This document shows positions 31,315 through 44,971 of a DNA stretch of 64,000 nucleotides, piece after piece. A model generated the notes under the pieces. That model did no database searches. It was not told the DNA's origin and worked only from the letters and a program-made list of their open reading frames with translations. A program made the translations under genes and the position numbers. The stretch comes from Mycolicibacterium poriferae (GTDB taxonomy: Bacteria; Actinomycetota; Actinomycetes; Mycobacteriales; Mycobacteriaceae): positions 3,162,001-3,226,000 of the forward strand of contig NZ_AP022570.1 of the NCBI RefSeq assembly GCF_010728325.1, read 5' to 3'. Numbering within the stretch: the first letter of the stretch is position 1; each line of letters starts with the position of its first letter.

Positions 31315-32289
31315 GTGACGGCTCCTTCAGGTCCCTCCGGCTCCACCAACTCCACCCGTTCCATCGACCTGCCCTCTCTGCAGCGCGGGGAGATCCGGGA
31401 CCCGGCACTGACCGCGGCCCTGCGCAAGCTCGAATTGACGGTGCGCCGGAAATTGGACGGCGTGCTGCACGGGGACCATCTCGGTCTGCTGCCCGGACCG
31501 GGAACGGAACCGGGGGAGTCCCGCAGCTATCAGCCCGGCGACGATGTGCGCCGCATGGACTGGTCGGTGACCGCGAGGACGACCCAGCCGCACGTGCGGC
31601 AGATGATCGCCGACCGTGAGCTGGAGACGTGGCTGGTCGTCGATGTGTCAGCGAGTCTGGACTTCGGTACCACCGGCTGTGAGAAGCGTGATCTGGCGGT
31701 CGCCGCGGCGGCCGCGATCGCCTTTCTCAACAGCGGCGGCGGCAACCGGCTCGGTGCGATCATCTCCAACGGTGACACCATGCGCCGGGTGCCCGCCCTG
31801 TCCGGCCGGATGCACGAGCAGGAACTGCTGCGCGCCATCGCGACCACCCCCCGGGCCCCGATGGGTACCCGCGGTGACCTCGCCGCGGCGATCGATGCGC
31901 TGCGCCGGCCCGAACGTCGACGCGGAATGGCGGTGATCATCAGCGATTTCCTGGGCCCGATCGACTGGATGCGTCCGCTGCGCGCCATCTCGGGTCGCCA
32001 CGAGGTGCTGGGGATCGAGATCCTCGATCCCCGTGACATGGAGCTGCCGCCGGTCGGAGAAGTGATCCTGCAGGACACCGAGACCGGGCGCACCCGCGAG
32101 TTCACCATCGACGAACAGCTCCGCAGCGACTTCGAGCGGGCCGCCGCCGCGCACCGCGCCGAGGTGGCGCGCACGCTGAGGCGTTGTGACGCCCCGCTGC
32201 TGACGCTGCGCACCGATCGAGACTGGATCGCCGACGTGGTGCGCTTCGTCGCGAGCCGGCGCCGCGGTGCTCTGGCCTCGGCGCGATGA
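31315..32289 (+). CDS. DUF58-domain protein
   Basis: A 324-residue protein with a DUF58 core in the segment [52 protein letters not shown]. This includes a VWA-like metal-binding-site motif (D-V-S-A-S). DUF58 proteins are regular partners of MoxR ATPases and usually soluble or membrane-linked. The GTG start at 31315 lies 22 nt after moxR1. Counterpart of Rv1480. No substrate is known. Confidence 0.92.
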   Translation: MTAPSGPSGSTNSTRSIDLPSLQRGEIRDPALTAALRKLELTVRRKLDGVLHGDHLGLLPGPGTEPGESRSYQPGDDVRRMDWSVTARTTQPHVRQMIADRELETWLVVDVSASLDFGTTGCEKRDLAVAAAAAIAFLNSGGGNRLGAIISNGDTMRRVPALSGRMHEQELLRAIATTPRAPMGTRGDLAAAIDALRRPERRRGMAVIISDFLGPIDWMRPLRAISGRHEVLGIEILDPRDMELPPVGEVILQDTETGRTREFTIDEQLRSDFERAAAAHRAEVARTLRRCDAPLLTLRTDRDWIADVVRFVASRRRGALASAR

Positions 32290-32311
32290 CCAACGAAATG
32301 ACAACGAGCAC

Positions 32312-33319
32312 ATGACTTTACCGTTCTTCGGCCCGATGTCGCTGACAGGCTTCGAGCATCCCTGGTTCTTCCTGTTCCTCCTGGTCGTCATCGGGCTGGT
32401 CGCGCTCTACGTGATCGTTCAGATGGCGCGCCAGAAGCGCATGCTGCGGTTCGCCAACATGGAGCTGCTGGAAAGTGTTGCCCCGCAGCGTCCCAGCCGT
32501 TGGCGTCACCTGCCCGCGGTGCTGCTGGTGTCCTCGATGGTGTTGTTCACCATCGCGATGGCCGGCCCGACCCACGATGTGCGCATTCCCCGTAACCGTG
32601 CGGTGGTGATGCTGGTCATCGACGTGTCGCAGTCGATGCGCGCCACCGATGTGTCGCCCAACCGGCTGGTGGCCGCGCAGGAAGCCGCCAAGCAGTTCGC
32701 CGACCAGTTGACCCCCGGCATCAACCTCGGCTTGATCTCCTACGCCGGCACCGCCACGGTGCTCGTCTCGCCGACCACCAACCGCGAGGCCACCAAGAAC
32801 GCCATCGACAAGTTGCAGCTGGCCGACCGCACGGCGACCGGCGAGGGAGTGTTCACCGCGCTGCAGGCCATCGCGACGGTGGGAGCCGTCATCGGTGGCG
32901 GAGATGAACCGCCGCCGGCGCGCATCGTGCTGATGTCCGACGGCAAGGAGACCGTCCCGTCGAATCCGGACAACCCCAAAGGGGCCTACACCGCGGCGCG
33001 CACCGCCAAGGATCAGGGCGTGCCGATCTCGACGGTGTCGTTCGGCACGCCGTACGGCTACGTCGAGATCAACGAGCAGCGCCAGCCGGTGCCCGTCGAC
33101 GACGAGATGCTCGCCAAGATCGCCGAGCTCTCCGGTGGCGAGGCGTTCACCGCATCCAGTCTCGAGCAGCTCAAACAGGTGTTCAGCAACCTGCAGGAGC
33201 AGATCGGCTACGAAACCATCAAAGGTGATGCGAGCGTGGGCTGGCTGCGGCTGGGTGCACTCGTACTGGCCGGTGCCGCACTGGGCGCGCTGCTGATCAA
33301 CCGTCGGTTGCCCAACTAG
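32312..33319 (+). CDS. VWA-domain membrane protein of the MoxR operon
   Basis: A 335-residue membrane protein. Two N-terminal hydrophobic segments ([23 protein letters not shown], about 17-39, and [19 protein letters not shown], about 67-85) precede a von Willebrand A domain with an intact metal site ([12 protein letters not shown] for D-x-S-x-S; later SDGKET). A C-terminal segment ([23 protein letters not shown]) makes a third membrane helix. It is expected to bind the MoxR ATPase at the membrane. ATG at 32312 was chosen for the expected BatA-like N-terminus. Counterpart of Rv1481. Confidence 0.92.
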   Translation: MTLPFFGPMSLTGFEHPWFFLFLLVVIGLVALYVIVQMARQKRMLRFANMELLESVAPQRPSRWRHLPAVLLVSSMVLFTIAMAGPTHDVRIPRNRAVVMLVIDVSQSMRATDVSPNRLVAAQEAAKQFADQLTPGINLGLISYAGTATVLVSPTTNREATKNAIDKLQLADRTATGEGVFTALQAIATVGAVIGGGDEPPPARIVLMSDGKETVPSNPDNPKGAYTAARTAKDQGVPISTVSFGTPYGYVEINEQRQPVPVDDEMLAKIAELSGGEAFTASSLEQLKQVFSNLQEQIGYETIKGDASVGWLRLGALVLAGAALGALLINRRLPN

Positions 33320-33366
33320 CAGCCGAGTTCGCCGACCTTGATTTCGGATCCGTGCAGTCCACGCAC

Positions 33367-34164
<798 letters not shown>

Positions 34165-34203
34165 CGAGGCCTCAGCGGCCCTGACACAGATAAGGACGTT
34201 CAC

Positions 34204-35013
34204 ATGACTGGCATTCTCGAGGGCAAGCGGATCCTCGTCACCGGCATCATCACCGATTCGTCGATCGCGTTCTACATCGCCAAGGTGGCCCAGGAGGCCG
34301 GCGCCGAACTGGTGCTGACCGGGTTCGACCGGATGAAGCTGATCCGGCGGATCTGCGACCGGCTGCCGAATCCGGCGCCGCTGCTGGAGCTCGACGTGCA
34401 AAACACCGAACATCTCGACACGCTGGCCGACCGGATCGCGGCGGAGATCGGTGAGGGCAACAAGCTCGACGGCGTCGTGCATTCGATCGGTTTCATGCCG
34501 CAGACCGGCATGGGCATCAACCCGTTCTTCGACGCGCCGTACGAGGATGTCGCCAAAGGCATCCACATCTCGGCCTACTCCTACGCCTCGCTGGCCAAAG
34601 CGGTGCTGCCGATCATGAATCCCGGCGGCGGCATCGTCGGTATGGACTTCGACCCGACCCGCGCGATGCCGGCCTACAACTGGATGACAGTGGCCAAGAG
34701 CGCGCTGGAATCGGTGAACCGCTTCGTCGCCCGCGAGGCCGGCAAGGTCGGCGTCCGCTCCAATCTCGTTGCCGCCGGCCCGATCCGGACCCTGGCGATG
34801 AGCGCCATCGTCGGTGGCGCGCTCGGCGAGGAGGCCGGGGCGCAGATGCAGCTGCTCGAGGAGGGCTGGGACCAGCGTGCGCCGCTGGGCTGGAACATGA
34901 AAGACCCCACACCGGTGGCCAAGACGGTGTGTGCGCTGATGTCGGACTGGCTGCCGGCGACCACGGGCACCGTGATCTACGCCGACGGCGGAGCCAGCAC
35001 CCAGTTGTTGTGA
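34204..35013 (+). CDS. inhA: Enoyl-ACP reductase InhA
   Basis: A 269-residue NADH-dependent enoyl-ACP reductase, the last reductive step of FAS-II elongation and target of isoniazid and ethionamide. Same length as M. tuberculosis InhA and the numbering coincides: S94 in [10 protein letters not shown]158 and K165 in [15 protein letters not shown], with the N-terminal loop [10 protein letters not shown]. Residues S94 and I21, often altered in resistance, are wild-type. A ribosome binding site AAGGA lies at 34192-34196, 7 nt before the ATG. Co-transcribed with fabG1; hemH follows 2 nt after the stop. Confidence 0.98.
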   Translation: MTGILEGKRILVTGIITDSSIAFYIAKVAQEAGAELVLTGFDRMKLIRRICDRLPNPAPLLELDVQNTEHLDTLADRIAAEIGEGNKLDGVVHSIGFMPQTGMGINPFFDAPYEDVAKGIHISAYSYASLAKAVLPIMNPGGGIVGMDFDPTRAMPAYNWMTVAKSALESVNRFVAREAGKVGVRSNLVAAGPIRTLAMSAIVGGALGEEAGAQMQLLEEGWDQRAPLGWNMKDPTPVAKTVCALMSDWLPATTGTVIYADGGASTQLL

Positions 35014-35015
35014 CC

Positions 35016-36038
35016 ATGGAGTTCGACGCTCTGCTGCTGCTTTCGTTCGGCGGTCCCGAGGGGCCCGAGCAGGTCATGCCGTTCCTGGAGAACGTCACTC
35101 GTGGCCGCGGCATCCCGCGGGAGCGGCTGGAGTCGGTGGCCGAGCACTACATGCATTTCGGCGGGGTCTCGCCGATCAACGGGATCAACCGTGCGCTCAT
35201 CGCCGAGATCGAGGCCGAGCTGGCACGCCGCGGCCGCCAGACACCGGTCTACTTCGGCAACCGCAATTGGGAGCCCTACGTCGAAGACACCGTCACGCAG
35301 ATGCGCGACAACGGAATCGAACGCGCAGCGGTGTTCACCACCTCGGCGTGGGGCGGCTACTCGGGCTGCACGCAGTACCAGGAGGACATCGCACGCGGAC
35401 GCGCAGCCGCCGGGGCGGGTGCACCGGAGCTGGTCAAGCTGCGCCAGTACTTCGACCATCCGCTGTTGGTCGAGATGTTCGCCGACGCGATCCGCGACGC
35501 GGCCGCCACACTGCCCGCCGAACTGCGTGACGAAGCCCGCCTGGTGTTCACCGCGCATTCGATCCCCCTGCGTGCTGCCGACCGGTGCGGCCCCGACCTC
35601 TACGAACGCCAGGTCGGCTACAGCTGCCGGCTGATTGCCGCGGCCGCGGGCTACCTCGACTATGACCACGTCTGGCAGTCCCGCTCCGGACCGCCGCAGG
35701 TGCCGTGGCTCGAGCCGGACGTCGGTGACCATCTGGAGGCATTACAGCGGGCGGGCACCCGAGCGGTGATCGTGTGTCCGGTCGGGTTCGTCGCCGACCA
35801 CATCGAGGTGGTGTGGGACCTCGACAACGAACTGGCCGAGCAGGCCGCGCAGGCGGGAATCGCCTTCGCGCGGGCCTCCACGCCGAACGCCCAGACCCGC
35901 TTCGCCCAGCTGGCGGTCGACCTGCTCGACGAGGTGCGGATGGACGCCCCGGCGGCCCGGGTCACCGGGCCGCAGCCGGTACCCGGCTACGGCTGCAGCG
36001 TCAACGGTGCGGTGTGCACCCCGGACTGTGAGGTCTGA
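35016..36038 (+). CDS. hemH: Ferrochelatase
   Basis: A 340-residue chelatase inserting ferrous iron into a porphyrin ring for heme. The N-terminus [24 protein letters not shown], the segment [15 protein letters not shown] and the active-site stretch [11 protein letters not shown], with the catalytic histidine, fit the family. The C-terminus carries cysteines C327, C334 and C338 ([17 protein letters not shown]), consistent with the [2Fe-2S] cluster reported for actinobacterial ferrochelatases. ATG at 35016 was chosen by family N-terminus; a GTG at 35010 overlaps the inhA stop. Part of the fabG1-inhA-hemH operon. Confidence 0.96.
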   Translation: MEFDALLLLSFGGPEGPEQVMPFLENVTRGRGIPRERLESVAEHYMHFGGVSPINGINRALIAEIEAELARRGRQTPVYFGNRNWEPYVEDTVTQMRDNGIERAAVFTTSAWGGYSGCTQYQEDIARGRAAAGAGAPELVKLRQYFDHPLLVEMFADAIRDAAATLPAELRDEARLVFTAHSIPLRAADRCGPDLYERQVGYSCRLIAAAAGYLDYDHVWQSRSGPPQVPWLEPDVGDHLEALQRAGTRAVIVCPVGFVADHIEVVWDLDNELAEQAAQAGIAFARASTPNAQTRFAQLAVDLLDEVRMDAPAARVTGPQPVPGYGCSVNGAVCTPDCEV

Positions 36039-36052
36039 CGGGCGCCGAATCG

Positions 36053-36931
36053 TCAACCACGCCAGGCGGAATGCAGGATCGCCTCGACGGCAGCCAGCCG
36101 CGCCGAGCGGACCACCGCGGTCAGCGGACGCAATGCGTCGCTGGCGACCTGGACCTCCGAGGAACTCTGCAGACCGCTCGGGATCAACCCGGAGCTGACG
36201 GTGATGATCGCGTCGACGTGCGCGGCGTTCTCCAACACGCGCACCGCGCGCGCCGGCGCATGGTCGGGCACGCGGTGGGCGAGAGTGGAATCGAGGACCT
36301 GTTCGACGAGCCGGCGGGGGTCGCCGATGTCACCGCCGGACGCGCCTGCCCGCAACGCGCCCAGCGCGTCGGCCGCCGAGCGCACCGCGTCGCGCAGGGC
36401 GTATTCGGCCTCGCCGAGGTCGAAGTACTCGACGATGACGGGGCCGGGCAGCGAGTACACCGTCCACGACAGGCCACTGGGTTCGGGGTCGAAGATGTCG
36501 GGATCGAACATGTCGGTGCCCAGGTCGGTCTCGGGGAAGCCGTCGGGGTACTCGAAGTCGGGGACGAGGCCGACGAGCGCTTCGGGGGGACCGACGAGAA
36601 CCGCCTCACCGGCGGCGATGGCGTCCCGCCCGAACTGGGTACCGGGCGGCAGGCCCCGGACGTCGCCGGGCACGGGCAGCGCCAGCGTGATCGCCGGCTG
36701 CGTGCCGGCGGCCCGGGCCGCGGTGCGCATGGTCTGCAGCAGCGACACCGCACCCGGATCGTCGAGGTCGGGCCACGACAAGCCGGTGCGCTCCGCCGCC
36801 GCGGAGTCGTAGGCCGTGACCGAATGCCTTGGTGTCCACAGAGATAACGCGTCCAGGACGTCGTCAGGCGCGGCGGCGCCGGCCAGCCACGAATTGGCCC
36901 ACACCGAAAGCGAAACACTGGGACACCACAT
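36053..36931 (-). CDS. Conserved hypothetical protein (Rv1486c-like)
   Basis: A 292-residue protein converging on hemH, 14 nt apart. I do not recognise a characterised domain. The N-terminus [32 protein letters not shown] is followed by [45 protein letters not shown], then an acidic loop ([27 protein letters not shown]), and a helical C-terminal half. No signal peptide or obvious membrane segment. It is restricted, as far as I know, to mycobacteria and close relatives, and occupies the Rv1486c position. Confidence 0.82.
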   Translation of the reverse strand: MWCPSVSLSVWANSWLAGAAAPDDVLDALSLWTPRHSVTAYDSAAAERTGLSWPDLDDPGAVSLLQTMRTAARAAGTQPAITLALPVPGDVRGLPPGTQFGRDAIAAGEAVLVGPPEALVGLVPDFEYPDGFPETDLGTDMFDPDIFDPEPSGLSWTVYSLPGPVIVEYFDLGEAEYALRDAVRSAADALGALRAGASGGDIGDPRRLVEQVLDSTLAHRVPDHAPARAVRVLENAAHVDAIITVSSGLIPSGLQSSSEVQVASDALRPLTAVVRSARLAAVEAILHSAWRG

Positions 36932-36978
36932 GATGGCTGCAGTGTAGTTGTTCGATGCTGGCCCGGTCGGTCGCGCGA

Positions 36979-36990
36979 TAGGCTGGCGGC
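36979..36990 (+). promoter_or_regulatory. -10 box and leaderless start of the nfeD gene
   Basis: TAGGCT at 36979-36984, six bases (GGCGGC), then ATG at 36991. The layout is nearly the same as for fabG1, including the six-base spacer sequence. Confidence 0.65.
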
Positions 36991-37425
36991 ATGCCTGTTG
37001 CGCTGATCTGGCTGATCGCGGCCCTGGCGTTGGCCGGCGCCGAGGCGCTGACCGGCGATCTGTTCCTGCTCATGCTCAGCGGCGGTGCATTGGCGGCCGC
37101 CGGGTCGGCGTGGGTGCTGGACTGGCCGATCTGGGCCGACGGACTGGTGTTCCTGCTGGTGTCGGTGCTGCTGTTGGTCGGCGTCCGGCCGGCGCTGAGA
37201 CGACGGATGCAGTCCGGTCAGGGTCTGCCGGAGCCGGCCCGCGCCCTGGAAGGCAAGAACGCGCTGGTACTCGGCCGCGTCGCGCGCCATGAAGGCCAGG
37301 TGAAACTCGAGGGTGAGGTCTGGACCGCGCGCCCGCTCAACGAAAACGATGTGTACGAACCCGGCGACCAGGTCCTGGTCGTGAAGATCGACGGCGCCAC
37401 CGCGGTGGTGTCGAAGATCGCCTGA
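36991..37425 (+). CDS. NfeD-family membrane protein
   Basis: A 144-residue protein with two or three N-terminal hydrophobic helices ([41 protein letters not shown] and [18 protein letters not shown]) and a C-terminal OB-fold NfeD domain ([32 protein letters not shown]...[19 protein letters not shown]). NfeD proteins partner with SPFH/stomatin proteins, and the next gene is one. Counterpart of Rv1487. Confidence 0.92.
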   Translation: MPVALIWLIAALALAGAEALTGDLFLLMLSGGALAAAGSAWVLDWPIWADGLVFLLVSVLLLVGVRPALRRRMQSGQGLPEPARALEGKNALVLGRVARHEGQVKLEGEVWTARPLNENDVYEPGDQVLVVKIDGATAVVSKIA

Positions 37426-37453
37426 GAAGTTCGGCGAGGGAAGGAGCCCCATC

Positions 37454-38632
37454 ATGGACGGCACCATCGCAGGGTTGGTCCTGTTGGCTGTGCTGGTCGT
37501 GTTCGCCGTGATCGTGGTCGCCAAGTCGGTGGCCCTGATCCCGCAGGCCGAGGCGGCCGTGATCGAGCGACTCGGCCGCTACAGCAAGACCGTGTCCGGT
37601 CAGCTGACGTTGCTGTTGCCGTTCGTCGACAAGATCCGGGCCCGGGTCGACCTACGCGAGCGGGTGGTGTCCTTCCCGCCGCAGCCGGTCATCACCGAAG
37701 ACAACCTCACGGTGCAGATCGACACCGTCGTCTACTTCCAGGTCACCAACCCGCAGGCCGCGGTGTACCAGATCAGCAACTACATCGTCGGTGTGGAACA
37801 GCTGACCACCACCACGCTGCGCAACCTGGTCGGCGGCATGACGCTGGAGCAGACGCTGACGTCCCGCGACCAGATCAACACCGCGTTGCGCGGGGTGCTC
37901 GACGAGGCCACCAACCGGTGGGGGCTGCGGGTGGCCCGGGTCGAGCTGCGCAGCATCGATCCGCCGCCCTCCATCCAGGATTCGATGGAAAAGCAGATGC
38001 GCGCCGACCGGGAGAAGCGCGCGATGATCCTGACCGCCGAAGGCCATCGCGAATCGGCGATCAAGCAGGCTGAAGGTGAGAAGCAGGCCGCCATCCTGTC
38101 CGCCGAGGGCGCCAAGCAGGCCGCGATCCTGGCCGCCGAGGCCGACCGCCAGTCCCGCATGCTGCGGGCCCAAGGTGAACGCGCCGCGGCCTACCTGCAG
38201 GCGCAAGGCCAGGCCAAGGCGATCGAGAAGACGTTCGCCGCGATCAAGGCGGGCCGACCCACCCCGGAGCTGCTGGCCTACCAGTACCTGCAGACGCTGC
38301 CGAAGATGGCCGAAGGCGACGCCAACAAGGTGTGGGTGGTGCCCAGCGACTTCGGTACCGCGCTGCAGGGCTTCACCAAGATGCTCGGCGCGCCGGGCGA
38401 GGACGGGGTGTTCCGCTGGACACCGCCACCGGTCGAGGACGATCTGGCCCGTCCGGAGGACGACAGCGAGGCCGTCGCCGACTGGTTCTCCACCGAGACC
38501 GATCCGGCGATCGCGCAGGCGGTGGCCAAGGCCGAGGCGGAGGCCCGTTCACCGGTGGAAGGTCCGGGGCTGCTGTCGTCGGCGCCACGGAACCCGCAAC
38601 TGGGCTCGACTCCGTCGGGGGAGAGCCAGTGA
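37454..38632 (+). CDS. SPFH/band 7 (stomatin-like) protein
   Basis: A 392-residue protein with an N-terminal membrane anchor (IAGLVLLAVLVVFAVIVVAKSVALIP) and an SPFH domain (QAEAAVIERLGRYSKTVSGQLTLLLPFVDKIRARVDLRERVVSFPPQPVITEDN). A long alanine/glutamate-rich coiled coil follows (about 180-275, with repeats such as EGEKQAAILSAEGAKQAAILAAEADRQ). The C-terminus is proline-rich and acidic. Such proteins form large rings or membrane microdomains. Pairs with the NfeD gene 28 nt upstream; AAGGAG lies upstream of the ATG. Counterpart of Rv1488. Confidence 0.94.
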   Translation: MDGTIAGLVLLAVLVVFAVIVVAKSVALIPQAEAAVIERLGRYSKTVSGQLTLLLPFVDKIRARVDLRERVVSFPPQPVITEDNLTVQIDTVVYFQVTNPQAAVYQISNYIVGVEQLTTTTLRNLVGGMTLEQTLTSRDQINTALRGVLDEATNRWGLRVARVELRSIDPPPSIQDSMEKQMRADREKRAMILTAEGHRESAIKQAEGEKQAAILSAEGAKQAAILAAEADRQSRMLRAQGERAAAYLQAQGQAKAIEKTFAAIKAGRPTPELLAYQYLQTLPKMAEGDANKVWVVPSDFGTALQGFTKMLGAPGEDGVFRWTPPPVEDDLARPEDDSEAVADWFSTETDPAIAQAVAKAEAEARSPVEGPGLLSSAPRNPQLGSTPSGESQ

Positions 38633-38991
38633 GCGCGCTGACCTCCCGACGTGCCTACCTGGCGCTGGCCGCGGTCCAGGCCGCCGACGCAGCGGCATGC
38701 GTCGGACCCGTGGCGCCGGTGAAGAAGGCGTTCGACGATGTCGGCCTCCCGGAGGAACTGCGCCCGCTCATCCCGGTCGTCAAGGCCGCGAGCGCGGTGG
38801 GCCTGCTGTCGGTGGTGCGTTTCCCCGCCCTGGCCCGCCTGACGACGTTCATGTTGACGGTGTACTTCGTGCTGGCGGTCGGATCCCACCTGCGAGTTCG
38901 CGACTTCAGTCCCAACCTGATCGCGGCGTCGGCGTTTCTGGCGCTCTTCGGCACGATGACCGTCGAGGGCCCCGACCTCAGGGCACGCTGA
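38629..38991 (+). CDS. Small DoxX-like membrane protein
   Basis: A 120-residue protein with about four hydrophobic segments (YLALAAVQAADAAACVGPVAP, LRPLIPVVKAASAVGLLSVV, LARLTTFMLTVYFVLAVGSHLRVRD, LIAASAFLALFGTMTV), resembling the DoxX-like fold. The GTG start at 38629 overlaps the SPFH stop (GTGA). The 3' end overlaps the convergent TVP38-like gene by 14 nt. The role is unknown. Confidence 0.78.
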   Translation: MSALTSRRAYLALAAVQAADAAACVGPVAPVKKAFDDVGLPEELRPLIPVVKAASAVGLLSVVRFPALARLTTFMLTVYFVLAVGSHLRVRDFSPNLIAASAFLALFGTMTVEGPDLRAR

Positions 38992-39700
38992 CGGTGTTCT
39001 CGGCGCGGCGGTGCCGGCGTATCTCGTAGGCCAGGCCGGCCACGCCGACGCCCGCGGTGCACAGCGAGACCGCCAGCAGCAGCGGGCTCACCCGACCGGT
39101 GAGGGCGTCGCCGAGGATCACGACCGCCGCGGTGCCGGGGAGCACCCCAAACAGGGTTGCCAAGGTGTAGGGCAGGACCCGCACCGACGACGCACCCGCG
39201 GCGTAGTTCAGCACGGAGAACGGCACAGCCGGGATCAGCCTGGTCGCCAGCACCACCGGCCACCCACGTTCCCGCAACCGCGCGTCGACGGCGTCGATTC
39301 TGGGGTGCCGGACCAGGCTGCTGACCTGCCAGCCGGCGGAGCGCACCACGAACAGCGCGATCAGCGCCGACAGCGTGCTCGCGGCCACGGCGATCGGGAT
39401 CCCCAGCACCGGACCGAACAGCAGCCCCGCGGCCAGCGTGAAGGCGGTGCGCGGGAACGGGAACACCGTCACCACCACGTGTGCGGCGAAGAACGCCAAC
39501 GGAAACCACGCACCGACCGAGGTCGCCCAGTCGCGCAGCTGGATGGCAGAGGGGATCGGCACCAGCAGCGCAACTGCGACGAGAATCACAATTGCGCACA
39601 ACACCGCCACGAGCCTGCCGCGGGGGATGGTCGCCAGGGTGCCGAAAAACGCGGCGCGGGCGGTGCGCAGCGTTCTGACGACGGATTTCACGCCTTCCAA
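38978..39700 (-). CDS. TVP38/TMEM64 (DedA-like, VTT domain) membrane protein
   Basis: A 240-residue membrane protein with six or so hydrophobic segments. The VTT domain core is visible as FPLAFFAAHVVVTVFPFPRTAFTLAAGLLFGPVLGIPIAV and WPVVLATRLIPAVPFSVLNYAAGASSVRVLPYTLATLFGVLPGTAAVVILGDAL, with the conserved glycine and arginine positions. VTT-domain proteins are thought to scramble or move lipids such as undecaprenyl phosphate. Counterpart of Rv1491c, divergent from mutA. Confidence 0.9.
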   Translation of the reverse strand: MEGVKSVVRTLRTARAAFFGTLATIPRGRLVAVLCAIVILVAVALLVPIPSAIQLRDWATSVGAWFPLAFFAAHVVVTVFPFPRTAFTLAAGLLFGPVLGIPIAVAASTLSALIALFVVRSAGWQVSSLVRHPRIDAVDARLRERGWPVVLATRLIPAVPFSVLNYAAGASSVRVLPYTLATLFGVLPGTAAVVILGDALTGRVSPLLLAVSLCTAGVGVAGLAYEIRRHRRAENTVSVP

Positions 39701-39791
39701 GAGTACGGGTGTGCGTGCTCACCGGCTGAAATGTCGCCGTGTGGACTCTGCACACCGGCGTGCGCTGATGTGACGCCCATCATTTAGCCTG

Positions 39792-41663
39792 ATGGCTGTG
39801 CAGACACCCAGCGCCGGCTCTGCCGGGGTAGCAGACTCCGATCTGGACCGATGGCGCTCCGCGGTTGCGGGCGTTCTGGCGAAGTCCACGAAGCGGGACC
39901 CCGCCGATCTGGGCGCCGAGCCGGAGCGTCTGCTCGATTCGGACACCTACGACGGTTTCCCGGTCCGGCCCCTGTACACCGGCGCCGACGAGCTGGCTGA
40001 ACCAGCCCTCCCCGGGCACTGGCCCTACGTGCGGGGCGGCGATGCACTGCGTGACGTGAAGGCCGGGTGGAAGGTCGCCGACGTCTACCCGGCGGCCAGC
40101 GCGGGCGTCGCCGAGGCCAACGGGTCGATCCTGCTGGGGCTGACCGAGGGCATCAGTGCACTGGTGTTGCGCGTCGGTGACGCCGGCGACGCGGTGGCGC
40201 CCGCCGATCTCGAGCGTCTCCTCGACGGCGTGTACCTCGACCTCGTCCCCATCGTGGTCGAGCCGGTACGCGACGCGTTCCGTTCCGCCGCTGACGCCGT
40301 GCTGGCCCTGGTGACCGGACTCGATGACGAACAGCGGTCCAGGCTTTCGATCGACCTGGGCGCCGATCCGCTCGTCGCGCCACTGGCCGGCCGGGCCGCG
40401 ACCGACCTCGAGGACGTCGTCGCGGCAGCGACGAAGGCCAGCGCCTACGACGGCCACGTGCGAACAATCACCGTGGACGGACCGGTGTTCCACAACCTGG
40501 GCGCCAACGCCGCCTGGGAGCTCGGCGCCGCGATCGCGGCAGGCGTGTCGTGTGTGCGCCATCTGGTCGAGGGTGGTCTGTCGGTTTCGGTCGCGCTGGG
40601 ACAAGTCGCGTTCCGGTTCGCCGTCGACGACGACCAGTTCACCTCGATCGCAAAACTGCGTGCCGCGCGCCAGATCTGGGCCCGCGTGGCTGAGGTGGTG
40701 GGGGAGCGTGACGCCGGTGCGGCGACCGTTCACGCCACCACCTCGCTGCCGATGATGTCGCAGCGGGACCCGTGGGTGAACATGCTGCGCACCACGGTCG
40801 CGGCCTTCGCCGCAGCCGTCGGCGGCGCCGACACCGTGCAGGTGCATCCCTTCGACGTGGCGATCGACGGCGGCTTTCCCGGCACCGCACGCAGTTTCGC
40901 GCGTCGCATCGCGCGTAACACCCAGTTGTTGCTGCTCGAGGAATCCCACATCGGCCGCGTGCTCGACCCTGCCGGCGGCTCGTGGTTCGTCGAGGACCTC
41001 ACCCGCCGGCTCGCCGAGCAGGCGTGGTCGCACTTCCAGGAGATCGAGGCGCAGGGTGGCTTCGAGGCGGCGCGCGAGCACATCACCGCAGCCATCGCCG
41101 AAGTCGCCGAGCGCCGCGCCCGCGACATCGCGCATCGCCGGACGGCGCTGACGGGGGTCAACGAATACCCGGATCTCGCCGAAGTCCCTCTGCCGCAGGG
41201 CGATCCGCTGCCGCACGTCCGGCGCTACGCGGCCGACTTCGAAGCCCTGCGCGATCGCTCGGATGCACACCTGCAGAACACCGGCGCGCGGCCGGCGGCT
41301 CTGCTGTTGCCGCTGGGCCCGCTGGCCGAGCACAACATCCGGGCCACCTTCGCCGTGAATCTGTTGGCCTCGGGCGGGATCGAAGCGGTCAACCCCGGCC
41401 CGCTCACCGCCGCCGATGTCGGTGCCGCGGTCGCCGATGCCGCGTCCACCGAGGTCGCCGTCATCTGCGGCACCGACACCCGCTACGCCGACGAGGTCGG
41501 CGCTGTCGTCGACGCGGCGAGGGCGGCGGGGGTGGGCCACGTCCTACTGGCCGGGCCGGAGAAGGCTGTCGCGGCGGCGGATTCGAAGCCCGACGGATAC
41601 CTGACCATGAAGATCGACGCTGTCAGCACCCTGTCGGATCTGCTGACCCGATTGGGGGCCTGA
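39792..41663 (+). CDS. mutA: Methylmalonyl-CoA mutase, small subunit
   Basis: A 623-residue beta subunit of methylmalonyl-CoA mutase, which interconverts methylmalonyl-CoA and succinyl-CoA in propionate metabolism. It shares the mutase barrel ([41 protein letters not shown]) with MutB but lacks the cobalamin-ligand D-x-H-x-x-G motif in the C-terminal domain, as expected for the non-catalytic subunit. The start is ambiguous: ATG at 39792 or GTG at 39798. TAGCCT at 39785-39790 is 7 nt before the GTG, which would make the GTG a leaderless start. mutB follows after one base. Confidence 0.95.
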   Translation: MAVQTPSAGSAGVADSDLDRWRSAVAGVLAKSTKRDPADLGAEPERLLDSDTYDGFPVRPLYTGADELAEPALPGHWPYVRGGDALRDVKAGWKVADVYPAASAGVAEANGSILLGLTEGISALVLRVGDAGDAVAPADLERLLDGVYLDLVPIVVEPVRDAFRSAADAVLALVTGLDDEQRSRLSIDLGADPLVAPLAGRAATDLEDVVAAATKASAYDGHVRTITVDGPVFHNLGANAAWELGAAIAAGVSCVRHLVEGGLSVSVALGQVAFRFAVDDDQFTSIAKLRAARQIWARVAEVVGERDAGAATVHATTSLPMMSQRDPWVNMLRTTVAAFAAAVGGADTVQVHPFDVAIDGGFPGTARSFARRIARNTQLLLLEESHIGRVLDPAGGSWFVEDLTRRLAEQAWSHFQEIEAQGGFEAAREHITAAIAEVAERRARDIAHRRTALTGVNEYPDLAEVPLPQGDPLPHVRRYAADFEALRDRSDAHLQNTGARPAALLLPLGPLAEHNIRATFAVNLLASGGIEAVNPGPLTAADVGAAVADAASTEVAVICGTDTRYADEVGAVVDAARAAGVGHVLLAGPEKAVAAADSKPDGYLTMKIDAVSTLSDLLTRLGA

Positions 41664-41664
41664 G

Positions 41665-43917
<2,253 letters not shown>

Positions 43918-43921
43918 CGCG

Positions 43922-44917
43922 ATGAGCCAATCGGTCGGCGAGCTCGCCGCGGCGATCCGCGACGGTGACCGGTCCGCGCTGGCCCGGGCCATCACGCTGG
44001 TCGAATCAACCCGCGCCGATCACCGCCAGACCGCCCAGGAACTGCTGCTCGAGCTCATGCCCGACGCCGGCCGAGCGTTACACGTCGGCATCACCGGCGT
44101 GCCGGGAGTCGGTAAGTCGACGTCGATCGAAGCGCTCGGCATCTACCTGATCGAACAGGGCCACCGGGTCGCCGTCCTGGCCGTCGACCCGTCGTCCACC
44201 CGCACCGGTGGTTCCATCCTCGGTGACAAGACCCGCATGGCCAAGCTCGCCGTGCACCCCGACGCTTACATCCGGCCGTCGCCGACCTCGGGAACGCTCG
44301 GCGGGGTGGCCAAGGCGACACGCGAGACCATCGTGTTGCTGGAGGCCGCCGGATACGACGTCATCCTGGTCGAGACAGTCGGTGTCGGGCAGTCCGAGGT
44401 GACGGTTGCCAACATGGTCGACACCTTCGTCTTCCTGACGCTGGCGCGCACCGGCGACCAACTACAGGGCATCAAGAAGGGTGTGCTCGAACTCGCCGAC
44501 GTCGTCGTGGTCAACAAGGCCGACGGTGAGCATGCGGTGGAGGCGAAGTCGGCTGCTCGCGAGCTCGCCGGTGCGATCCGGCTGCTCTATCCGCGTGAAA
44601 CGCTCTGGCGGCCACCGGTGTTGACGATGAGCGCGCTGCAGGGAATCGGGCTGACCGAACTGTGGGACACAGTTCTCAAACACCGCGAAGTGCTCAGCGA
44701 GGCAGGGGAGTTCGAGGCGCGCCGCCGCACCCAGCAGGTGCAGTGGACGTGGTCGATGGTCCGCGACACCGTGCTCGACCGGGTGTTGTCGAGTGCCGGG
44801 GTGCGTGCCATCCGCGACGACGTGGAGCAGAAGGTGCGCGACGGGGAGCTGACCCCGGCGCTTGCTGCGCAGCAGATCCTCGACGCGGTGGACTGGCCGG
44901 CCAAAGCCGACGGTTAA
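43922..44917 (+). CDS. meaB: MeaB-type GTPase chaperone of methylmalonyl-CoA mutase
   Basis: A 331-residue G3E-family GTPase that protects and reactivates the mutase and gates cofactor loading. Walker A GVPGVGKST (59-67), followed by VAVLAVDPSSTRTGGSILGDKTRM, the switch and Walker B region VILVETVGVGQSEV, and base-recognition NKAD in VVVNKADGEH. ATG at 43922, five bases after the mutB stop, indicates an operon with mutA-mutB. Length agrees with Rv1496. Confidence 0.95.
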   Translation: MSQSVGELAAAIRDGDRSALARAITLVESTRADHRQTAQELLLELMPDAGRALHVGITGVPGVGKSTSIEALGIYLIEQGHRVAVLAVDPSSTRTGGSILGDKTRMAKLAVHPDAYIRPSPTSGTLGGVAKATRETIVLLEAAGYDVILVETVGVGQSEVTVANMVDTFVFLTLARTGDQLQGIKKGVLELADVVVVNKADGEHAVEAKSAARELAGAIRLLYPRETLWRPPVLTMSALQGIGLTELWDTVLKHREVLSEAGEFEARRRTQQVQWTWSMVRDTVLDRVLSSAGVRAIRDDVEQKVRDGELTPALAAQQILDAVDWPAKADG

Positions 44918-44971
44918 CAAATGGGTAACACCTGTCTACTTTGCCGCCCGGCGGGGTAAATTCAAATCATT